Source: Brachionus rotundiformis (taxonomy: Eukaryota > Rotifera > Eurotatoria > Ploima > Brachionidae). Taken from it: a stretch of DNA of 12,369 bases. Location: assembly GCA_016802295.1 (NCBI GenBank), contig JAESIW010000207.1:1911916-1924284 (forward strand), written 5' to 3'. How positions within the stretch are numbered: the first letter of the stretch is position 1; every line of letters begins with the position of its first letter. Shown in pieces: positions 1-6,628 of this stretch. A model generated the notes under the pieces. That model was not told the DNA's origin. It saw only the letters and a list, made by a program, of their open reading frames with translations, and did not search any database. The translations under genes were made by a program, and so were the position numbers.

Positions 1-1
1 T

Positions 2-1543
2 TATTCTGGCACTTTTCCAAGCTTTAGGAACTGAACCTTCTTGGAGACAAAGATTGAAAAGATCTATAATTTCTTTTAATAAATTTAAAGGAAGATTTTT
101 TAACATTAAATTGTGGATAAGGTCAGGTCCGCAAGCTGCTTCTCCCTTTAACCTTTTTAATGCCAAAATCAATTCATTAAGGCTAATCAATTCGTTAAAT
201 TGTGGCTGACTATTTTTCTTAAAATATTTTAAATTAGAATTAGTTATTTCTTCATCCTTTTCAGTGTTTTTCAGGTCAGAATTAAGACTGAATGTTGAAG
301 ATAGTATTTCTCCAAATAATTTCCCTTTTTCCTCATCTGTTTTAAAATCTTGGTAGTTAAGAGTTAGAGTCGGGATTATATTTGATACTTTTTTTGATCT
401 AAACCTATTGATTTTTTTCCAGAATGGCCTGCTTGATAAAGGGTTTTTACCCATCTTATTGATAAAATCAAACCAATTTTTGTTCCAAAATTTTTTTAGG
501 CTAATTTTTAACTCAGAAGTCAACTGATTAAATCTACGTTTAGCTATTTGACAGCGAGTTTTTTGAAAAGTTTTTCTTATTTTCCTACGTTCTTTAATCA
601 AGTCTATAATATATGGTGGGAGACTAGTTTTAAAAACTTTTTGAGACTGATATGGTATGCTTTTATTTGCAGCAGACAATATTTTTTTGGTAATTATTTC
701 GTTTTGTTCGTCAATCGTCACTGAAGAAGCCACTAAGTAATGGCTTGGGACATTTAGAACTTCACGAAATAAATGCCAATTTGCTTTTTTATAGTTTAAC
801 TTTTTTGATTGGGATTTAATAGTTATTAAGTAATCGAAAGCTATGGAAGTTTCGATTGGAAAATGGTCGCTTGTCATATCCTGATTATTGAGAACTCGAA
901 ACTCACTAATTTTGTTTATTACTGATGATGATACTAAGAATAAATCAAGAATTTCGAAATATTGTTTATTAAAAATATTAAAAGTAGGGGTTTTATCATT
1001 AATTACTGAAAAATCTAATTCATTAATTATCCTTTCCAAAACAATTCCATTTTGATTTTCTCTTAAGCAGCCTACTTGCCTTGTCCGAGCGTTTAGATCG
1101 CCACCAAGAATAAAGTTTTTACATTTCCTATTAATATTTTCAAAAAGATCAAAATTAAGAAGTACATTAGGTGGATTATAGAGGCTAAACACAAAAAATT
1201 GGTCATTTAGTCCATAATTTAACTTAATTGCGAGAATCTCTGAAGAAAACTCCTCAAATGAAAAGTCTTGAATAAATTCTATGCCTTCTTTAACTAAAAT
1301 AGCTACTCCTCCTCCATATTTATTGCGTGGTTTAGTTATTGAAATATAATTTTTAAAGTCAAAATAAATATTTGATTCACTCAAATCGATTTTTATTTCG
1401 TTGAGTAAAACTATATCAGGACTTTTCTGAGCCAAAAAATTTTCTAAAAGTTTAACCTTACTAGGGAGATGAGCACAATTCCAATGTGTAATTACTAACC
1501 TTTTTTTAAAGATTGTTTTATTTTTGCTATTAGAAATATTCAT
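2..1543 (-). CDS. LINE ORF2, partial: APE-type endonuclease and start of reverse transcriptase
   Basis: This is ORF2 of a non-LTR retrotransposon (Jockey/CR1/I-like group). Its product nicks target DNA and primes reverse transcription there. The frame starts at an ATG at 1543-1541 and stays open for 514 codons to the left edge, so the C-terminus is missing. Residues about 15-230 are an apurinic-endonuclease fold: WNCAH (21-25), LLNEIK with the catalytic Glu49, YNPP (122-125), GGDLNAR (147-153), and TSDH (224-227) with the catalytic Asp-His pair. A linker rich in Lys, Phe and Asn follows. GPDLIHN (472-478) and VPKAWKSAR (505-513) mark the start of the reverse transcriptase. I saw no stop or frameshift in this part, so the fragment looks young. 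The start overlaps the stop of ORF1. The family group is assigned by motif recall; the exact clade is open. Confidence 0.9.
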   Translation of the reverse strand, partial: MNISNSKNKTIFKKRLVITHWNCAHLPSKVKLLENFLAQKSPDIVLLNEIKIDLSESNIYFDFKNYISITKPRNKYGGGVAILVKEGIEFIQDFSFEEFSSEILAIKLNYGLNDQFFVFSLYNPPNVLLNFDLFENINRKCKNFILGGDLNARTRQVGCLRENQNGIVLERIINELDFSVINDKTPTFNIFNKQYFEILDLFLVSSSVINKISEFRVLNNQDMTSDHFPIETSIAFDYLITIKSQSKKLNYKKANWHLFREVLNVPSHYLVASSVTIDEQNEIITKKILSAANKSIPYQSQKVFKTSLPPYIIDLIKERRKIRKTFQKTRCQIAKRRFNQLTSELKISLKKFWNKNWFDFINKMGKNPLSSRPFWKKINRFRSKKVSNIIPTLTLNYQDFKTDEEKGKLFGEILSSTFSLNSDLKNTEKDEEITNSNLKYFKKNSQPQFNELISLNELILALKRLKGEAACGPDLIHNLMLKNLPLNLLKEIIDLFNLCLQEGSVPKAWKSARI

Positions 1544-1731
1544 TCTGAATTTTCTTCAAATTTGTAGGGACTATCCGGTTGTTGGGTAACTGCGTACGTT
1601 CTCATTGAAGATTTACTTTCTGGATTTGTACTCCCTTTTGAATGGTTTATCGTCGAAATTGTCATTTCTGACTCAAAAGTATCGTCATCCTCATCTGCTG
1701 ACTCTAAAAACTGCTTTTTTGGGTCGTTGAT
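1540..1731 (-). CDS. LINE ORF1, C-terminal remnant (5'-truncated element)
   Basis: In the frame that ends at the TGA at 1542-1540, 63 codons are open up to about 1731, where an in-frame TAA (1734-1732) interrupts. The peptide is acidic and rich in Ser and Thr, with a run ESADEDDDTFESE and the end KFEENSE. No zinc knuckle or other nucleic-acid-binding motif is visible in this short piece. Its place directly before ORF2 on the same strand, with stop and start sharing ATGA, makes it the end of the LINE's ORF1 (an RNA-binding chaperone in this group). The element seems to be truncated at its 5' end near 1731, and host DNA follows. The truncation point is inferred from loss of the frame only. Confidence 0.65.
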   Translation of the reverse strand: MNDPKKQFLESADEDDDTFESEMTISTINHSKGSTNPESKSSMRTYAVTQQPDSPYKFEENSE

Positions 1732-1920
1732 TTAATTTACTATTTTATATAAATCTAAAGGGGCTTTAGCTCGGTATAGATTAACAAGTAAATAGATAAA
1801 TAATATATATCAACATATATCTGGATATTAGAATCGCTGCACATGCATCACTTGTCTCGAGTGTCATTTCAAAACACTTAAGACCAGACAAACATCGGCC
1901 TCAAACCGTCATTCTCATGC
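1732..1920. other. Intergenic DNA between LINE 5' junction and duplicated block
   Basis: I see no gene here. The stretch joins the truncated LINE to the duplicated upstream block of the cyclin gene. Its part from about 1830 to 1920 is less AT-rich than its surroundings and has no counterpart before the second copy of the block at 8782. Confidence 0.5.
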
Positions 1921-2099
1921 TCCATTGTGTAATAAATCAATTATCTATTTGTTCATGGTTCTAATTACATAATCAAAAAATAGCAAAATAGTTTGCAAAT
2001 GTTAATCATGTACTAAATGCACATTCATTATTTTTGTTGATTGTTTACGATAAACAAAATTAATTAACAAATCATAAGTCCCTGTTGACTTTAAATGAT
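1921..2099 (+). repeat. Conserved 179-bp block upstream of cyclin D, copy 1
   Basis: This block aligns without any gap to 8782-8960 (offset 6861). By eye there are 9 mismatches in 179 bp, only 3 of them between 1929 and 2074. It ends 140 bp before the cyclin ATG, and the second copy lies 94 bp before the ATG of the cyclin pseudogene. No open frame of note crosses it. It could hold the core of the cyclin promoter or an enhancer; shared sequence such as GTTTGCAAATG and TTAATCATG might bind factors, but I cannot name one. Between 2100 and 2238 the DNA turns into AT-rich runs of TATATA type that could serve as a TATA-like element. Confidence 0.85.
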
Positions 2100-2238
2100 C
2101 GACTAGGTGTTAACTTTTTTTCTCAACAGGCTTAATGATTACATCTAATTGGTAATATTAGATTAACCAATATATATACATTTATATACATATTATTTAT
2201 ATATATCTTTAAAAATAAATGTCAATCAAAAAATAAAA

Positions 2239-3165
2239 ATGAATTCAATAATACCTAATTTAAGACAAATGCTAATATTACAAGTTCACTACCAAACTAG
2301 ATTAGATTACCTAAATTGGCATGTAAATATCAGCTCTAGAGAAAAATTGCTTGTATGGATAAGCCAAGTAATCGAGCAAGAGCACCAGAGCATAAGCGTG
2401 TTTCATTTGTCAGCTCATTTGTTCGATCAGCTATTGTCCATACTTGACAAGTCCAACTATTTGGTTGACAAATCAATGTTGCAATTAATTGGGACTAGCT
2501 GTTTGTTCATAGCCTCAAAACTAAGAGATATCAAGCCACTAAGTTCAATTAAATTAATTGAATATTGTGATAATATGTTCAATCTGAGGCAATTGCTTGA
2601 GTATGAACAGTTTATTTTACACAGTTTAAAATGGGACACTGAGAGCCCAACGCCAAGTGATTATTTAGATATTATTATTGACTATATAAACAGAAAAGAT
2701 CTCGTCCATTATATCAACGACGTGTTTAATACACTGACAGTCAGATGTAAGATTGACCAGCAGCTGTCGGTCTATTCGCCTAGTACAATAACATTTTCCT
2801 GCATACAATCAATTCTAAAGCGATTAAATCTAGTAGAAACAAAAAAGTGTATAGATGATTTAATGATTGCATTAGATCTGGATATAAATGAGATAAACAG
2901 TCTAGTTAAGGTAATGGACACTATGATGCCAGAGATCAAACCAAATACCATTTTAGCTAGCAACTTGTTTTACTCAAGCGCACAGGATCTTTTGGATTTG
3001 GCTGTATTCAAAGATTTCTTGGACGAAGAACTTTTTATTGAAAATTCTATATACCTAAATGATTCGGACAGTGATAAAAGTGACTTGACCAAGTCTTTTG
3101 ATGATTCATATAACATTTTACTTACACCACCAGCGATTAATTTTCATCATATTCAAACTTTTTAA
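2239..3165 (+). CDS. D-type cyclin, single exon
   Basis: This encodes a 308-residue cyclin, best matched to D-type cyclins, which bind CDK4/6 and drive G1 progression by phosphorylating Rb-family proteins. The N-terminal cyclin box spans about residues 15-135: SREKLLVWI (32-40) corresponds to the MRxxxxxW start of the box, LIGTSCLFIASKLRD (83-97) carries the conserved Lys94, and EYEQFILHSLKW (121-132) carries the conserved Glu and the LKW typical of D cyclins. TPSDYL (138-143) opens the second box, to about 230. The C-terminus is acidic and Ser-rich (NDSDSDKSD) and ends near LLTPPAI; its Thr296-Pro is placed like the degradation phosphosite of vertebrate cyclin D. Odd points are the absence of the N-terminal LxCxE Rb-binding motif and the absence of introns. 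ATG 2239 is the first Met of the box frame, and the pseudogene copy starts at the same place. Confidence 0.88.
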   Translation: MNSIIPNLRQMLILQVHYQTRLDYLNWHVNISSREKLLVWISQVIEQEHQSISVFHLSAHLFDQLLSILDKSNYLVDKSMLQLIGTSCLFIASKLRDIKPLSSIKLIEYCDNMFNLRQLLEYEQFILHSLKWDTESPTPSDYLDIIIDYINRKDLVHYINDVFNTLTVRCKIDQQLSVYSPSTITFSCIQSILKRLNLVETKKCIDDLMIALDLDINEINSLVKVMDTMMPEIKPNTILASNLFYSSAQDLLDLAVFKDFLDEELFIENSIYLNDSDSDKSDLTKSFDDSYNILLTPPAINFHHIQTF

Positions 3166-3235
3166 TATTTGGTTTATATTTAAATTCAAATTCCGTTTTT
3201 TCTTTATTTCAAACAGTATTATATAAATAGATAAA

Positions 3236-3241
3236 AATAAA
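3236..3241 (+). other. Poly(A) signal AATAAA of the cyclin gene
   Basis: A canonical AATAAA lies 71 nt after the cyclin stop codon. The pseudogene copy keeps an AATAAA at 9401-9406, at nearly the same distance from its stop. In DNA this AT-rich the hexamer can arise by chance; the shared position is the support. Confidence 0.45.
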
Positions 3242-3814
3242 CATTTATAACTATCTTAGATTATTTAATTTAGTATTTTTAAAATTAGTTAAATTTATTA
3301 ACAAACTTAAGAGAAATTAGTTAATAAATTAAAATGGGTCATTGGTTATAAACCTCAATTACGAATTATATAAAATCTTTTTTTTTCAAGTTAATTTTTC
3401 TTTTATTATCATTTGAATTGGATTGTAGTTCATAATTCTTCTCAGGAATCCTAGTTTTAATTGTTACTCTTGAATAATTTTAAGAAAATATATTATGCGC
3501 CACATAAGTCTTCAGATATTCTATAAATCATATAAGATAAAATCTAAGGAAAATTGCATTTTCGCTACTGTTCAAATTTAAGTAATTATTTCAAAGTTAA
3601 TTAGATTTAGAATTTTAATTTGGTTACAAAAGCAATTGTTTCAAATTTATATAATAACCAAATTCCAGCAATTACGTTAACAAAAGTTTTAACTTTAAAG
3701 TAAAGATAAATATTTCGAGTGTAACAAAAAATGACACTTAAACATAGAACAAGTCTTCAAGATAAATTATTATTACCTTTTAAAATTAAAAAAAAAATTA
3801 TTTTTTAATGAGGC

Positions 3815-3870
3815 AAAGCTTTGGTTGGTTTGAATGGAGATTTAGTCGTTACTTAGAGCCAATTGATATT
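3815..3870 (-). repeat. LINE 3'-end-like sequence, copy A
   Basis: On the minus strand this reads GACTAAATCTCCATTCAAAC followed by a Cys-like CC-rich stretch and then an A/T-rich run. It resembles the 3' untranslated end of the LINE at 4501-4565 (GACTAAACTCCATTCCAAAC). It is the weakest of three related copies within 800 bp. It has no clear counterpart at the matching place in the second duplication arm, so it may have been inserted after the duplication. Confidence 0.4.
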
Positions 3871-4299
3871 GATTTTGAATAATTAATATAAAAACTAAAT
3901 GAAACTAATTATGAAGGTTTAAATAAGAAATATTTGAAATAATTTTCTAATTTAAGAAATTAGAATAAACTAGATTTATGAAAAAGGAGCACTTTTTTAG
4001 AAACGAGCCATTTAGATGATTTTTTATATACACAAAAACTTGAAATATATAATTTTTGATCATTTTAAGAATCATACTAGTTAAGCGCACTAGACTGAAA
4101 CGAAAGATGTGTTCATACCATCTACCATCTAATTATATTGAGTATTTAGTATAATATTAAGTGAACGTGTTTTATCAATATAAAATTTCATTTCTATCAA
4201 TTAATTTTTTTTCTTTTTTCTACCTTTAAAGCACCAAAAACCAACACATTAAAGCCAACAAAACATAATAAACAAACAATATCTTATCAAAATTTAACC

Positions 4300-4385
4300 A
4301 AGTGGTTGAAGGAAAGGACTAAGTTCCATTCCAACCAGCCAAGGCACTACCTAAACCAATTTTAAACTAAACAAATTAATAAAAT
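4300..4385 (+). repeat. LINE 3'-end-like sequence, copy B
   Basis: The plus strand contains GGACTAAGTTCCATTCCAAC, a GCC.AGG-like stretch, then ACCTAAACCAATTTTAAAC and an A-rich end. This follows the minus-strand 3' end of the nearby LINE (GGACTAAACTCCATTCCAAA, then CCTAGG, then CCCAAACTATATTTTTAA) through about 80 bp at roughly 70% identity by eye. It therefore looks like a very short 3' piece of a related LINE, or a SINE sharing its tail, in the opposite orientation. In this copy GGTTGAAGGAA can pair with TTCCATTCCAACC to form a hairpin. Confidence 0.5.
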
Positions 4386-4474
4386 AGCAAATATTAAGCT
4401 TTGATTTTGAAAAATTAGCTTTCTTTTCATACTTAATGATCATTCGGAAAAAAAAATATATTTTTATATATTTT

Positions 4475-4484
4475 GAAATTATAT
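4475..4484. repeat. Probable target-site duplication, left copy
   Basis: GAAATTATAT lies directly beside the 3' tail of the LINE and recurs at 5791-5800, directly beside the point where reverse transcriptase homology stops. Ten base pairs in AT-rich DNA is modest evidence, but both copies sit exactly at the expected ends. Confidence 0.6.
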
Positions 4485-4500
4485 TATTTATTTATTTATT

Positions 4501-4565
4501 AAAAATATAGTTTGGGAGAAACCTAGGCAGTTTGGAATGGAGTTTAGTCCTTCCTTTCAGTCCAA
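4501..4565 (-). repeat. LINE 3' untranslated end, copy C of the shared 3' motif
   Basis: On the minus strand this reads GGACTGAAAGGAAGGACTAA, then ACTCCATTCCAAACTGCC and CTAGGTTTCTCCCAAAC, just before the AATA tail. It is the reference copy for the two related pieces at 3815-3870 and 4300-4385. In this class of elements the reverse transcriptase recognises the RNA 3' end, so a conserved 3' end shared by several copies is expected. Confidence 0.6.
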
Positions 4566-4635
4566 TATGAGGAGATAGATTTGTTAATTTTTTAGTTAAT
4601 TAAAAATAAAAAAAAAGGATTGATTTAGGTTGATG

Positions 4636-5790
4636 TTATATGCGTTGGATTTCTTCTTTTACTTTTTGGAAGAGGTCAAAAGGGGTTATAAATCTTTGTT
4701 GGGAATTTGAAGATATTGACCTGATGTGCTGTTCAAGATCGCAGTTTATTTGTTTATGGTTGAGCCTTGTAGAGACAAATTTTTTAAACAGTTTATTGAA
4801 CCGATTTTCGAGTCTTGGTGTATGTAAGTTGTACGGGTTCTAAAGGGGTAATATTTGATTGTTTTGAGTAGTCGGTTTTGGAATTTTTGACAGTCTGATA
4901 ATATTTTTTGAGTAGATGTTGTGAACAGGACGAACGAGTAATCAAGATTGGAACGAATGAGACTTTTGTAGACGGTGATAGCTAGGGCGGTTTTGTTTTT
5001 AATTTTTAAGCTTTTGGTTTTTTTTATTAGATTTGCCTTTTTTACTAATTTTGTCGATAGATCGTCCAAATATTTTTTGAAACTGAGTTTTGGATCGAGT
5101 ATGTGGCCAAGAAAGCGAGGGAAAGGTTCCAGCGGGATGTTGCTATTTAAACGTAGGTTGAGTTTATAATTAACTTCATAATTTTTACGATAGCCTGCAG
5201 TTGTAAACACTGTATAGATTGTTTTTGAGTCGTTGATTTTTAAGCCTCAAGTTTTACAGAAGTTTTTGATTATTATTATAGCTTCTTGTAATGTTTTCTC
5301 CATTTTTTTTAGATTATTTGCCGAGTACCAAATGGTCAAGTCGTCAGCAAAGAGAGCTTTTTGAATCGTTCCGGGGAGATTGTTGATGATGTCGCTAAAA
5401 AAATTTGAAAAAAGTGTAGGGGATAGGCAGCTGCCTTGAGGAGCTCCTGAGTTAATATTGAAGGCATTTGATCTTGAGTCTTTGTATTGAACAAAAAATT
5501 GACGATTGTTAAGGAAGCTGTAGATCCAGTTATAGAGACTTGCGTTAAATTTTAATGATTTGAGTTTGCTAAGGATTGCTTTGTGGTTTATTTTGTCGAA
5601 AGCTTTTTCGAGATCGAAGAAGACTGCACCTGTTTTCATGTTGTTATTGAAGCCATGAATGATTGGGTTGTAAAATCTGAGAAAATGATCGTGTGTACTT
5701 TTACTTTTTCGGAAGCCTGATTGGCATGCTGGGATATGGTTGTTTTTTTCAAGCCAGGTTAATATTTTTTCCATCCATTTTGCGATACAA
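4636..5790 (-). pseudogene. LINE reverse transcriptase remnant, one stop and one frameshift
   Basis: Reading from 5790 downwards, the frame contains SCIAKWMEK, SGFRKSKSTHDHF, FFDLEKAFDKINH (first catalytic Asp), SGAPQGSCLSPTLF and ALFADDLTIW (the catalytic ADD box), so the palm domain keeps its active-site residues. A TGA at 5249-5247 interrupts the phrase KT-stop-GLKIN, where a Trp is usual in this family; a single TGG to TGA change explains it. The same frame then continues through the thumb (FLGHILDPKLSFKKYL, NLDY) to about 4826. There the homology moves to another frame, starting HTPRLENRFNKL and ending at a TAA at 4638-4636. The copy is therefore dead. The continuation after the frameshift is recognised from the PRLENR-type C-terminus of Jockey/CR1-like elements. 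Confidence 0.85.
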
Positions 5791-5800
5791 GAAATTATAT
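5791..5800. repeat. Probable target-site duplication, right copy
   Basis: GAAATTATAT repeats the sequence at 4475-4484. LINE protein homology (SCIAKWMEK) ends right at its border, with the preceding codons no longer like reverse transcriptase. Confidence 0.6.
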
Positions 5801-6628
5801 AAAAATATAACATATTCTATATATTTTTTTTCCTAATAATGATCATAATTGTGGTGATAGTTTGAAGTGTGTAGCTTGAAAAATGAAATTCGCAGAAATT
5901 AGTTAATTATATTAATTATTTAGTTCTATTTAATTTAATTGTAATTAATTAAGGTGCAAAAATTTGATTTTCGGCATTTATTGTTTTTTAGAAAAAATTT
6001 TTCGATTGGTATTAACTTCTTATAGTATTAATTTCTTATTTAAGGATTTAGTACTAATTTCACAGTATTAAATTCATTTAGTACTAGATTACAGTCGATC
6101 CAACATTATTTTCGTAATTTAAGAATTAAAGATGTGTTAACCAACAGCCTTTTCAAGACCCTAACTAATAATTTTTAGCTTGCATCTTTCATTCTTTATC
6201 TTTAATTCATGCACGATTTAAATTTTTCTCATATTCTTTATAATAATCTATAAGCTCGTTTAGTTATTGAATCAAGTCGCGTTGGAAAGCTAGAAGTCTT
6301 TCTAGTTTTAGTATCTAGTTTTAATTGCAATTTAAACAGTAAAGAACAATTCATTATTTTTATTCAAGTCCCTATTGACATTAATTTGCATTCAATCATT
6401 GATTTTTGACCAATTCAGTCTTTAAATCCAATAATAAATTGCTAAAATGCTATTCAAATTTAAAATTATTTATTTTCAAAAAAATCTAAATAAAATACTC
6501 TTAATTAAAAATGGAGAAAAAAAAATCCAATAAGCTTATTATAATCGTTGTCATGCAATAATTTTGAATAAAAATTAAAAAAAAAATTATCTCTTTACTA
6601 TCTCTTGCCTATTCATATAAAACTTTGT
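5801..6628. other. AT-rich intergenic region
   Basis: I see no gene. The region contains a small degenerate tandem repeat (6009-6093, listed separately) and the likely 3' untranslated region of the PDZ gene. An AATAAA on the minus strand at 6474-6469, about 155 nt after that gene's stop, is a possible poly(A) signal, though chance occurrence is likely here. Confidence 0.6.
6009..6093. repeat. Degenerate tandem repeat, about five units
   Basis: Units begin GTATTAACTTC, GTATTAATTTC, GTACTAATTTC, GTATTAAATTC and GTACTAGATT, with lengths of 13 to 26 bp. They occupy 6009-6024, 6025-6050, 6051-6064, 6065-6080 and 6081-6093. This looks like an old minisatellite with no visible role. Confidence 0.6.

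Larger units (their letters stand above)
3166..4474. other. AT-rich non-coding region with diverged duplication blocks and LINE 3'-end-like pieces
   Basis: I see no gene in these 1.3 kb. The region holds three stretches that match the second duplication arm: 3333-3367 with 9512-9546, 3610-3733 with 10262-10373, and 4048-4135 with 10862-10950. It also holds two short sequences like the 3' end of the LINE at 4485-5790, listed separately at 3815-3870 and 4300-4385. Confidence 0.7.
4485..5790 (-). mobile_element. 5'-truncated LINE with 3' tail
   Basis: This is a non-LTR retrotransposon copy in minus orientation. It contains the reverse transcriptase from just after its first motif to the C-terminus, a 3' untranslated region (4501-4635) and a tail of four AATA-type units (4485-4500). 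The 5' end is cut inside the reverse transcriptase, as is usual when target-primed reverse transcription stops early. The probable target-site duplication GAAATTATAT flanks it on both sides. It may belong to the same family as the element at 1-1731, but the two fragments abut in protein space without overlap, so this cannot be tested here. Confidence 0.8.

Noticed and set aside
2457..2963. Minus-strand open frames inside the cyclin gene
   Set aside because: They are opposite a clearly recognisable cyclin and show no domain.
4640..5169. Plus-strand open frames over the second LINE
   Set aside because: They are antisense to the reverse transcriptase remnant and hold no recognisable motif.
6361..6380. 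AAGTCCCTATTGACATTAA resembling the end of the duplicated cyclin block
   Set aside because: The match is about 14 bp only and is not extended on either side, so chance is the simpler explanation.
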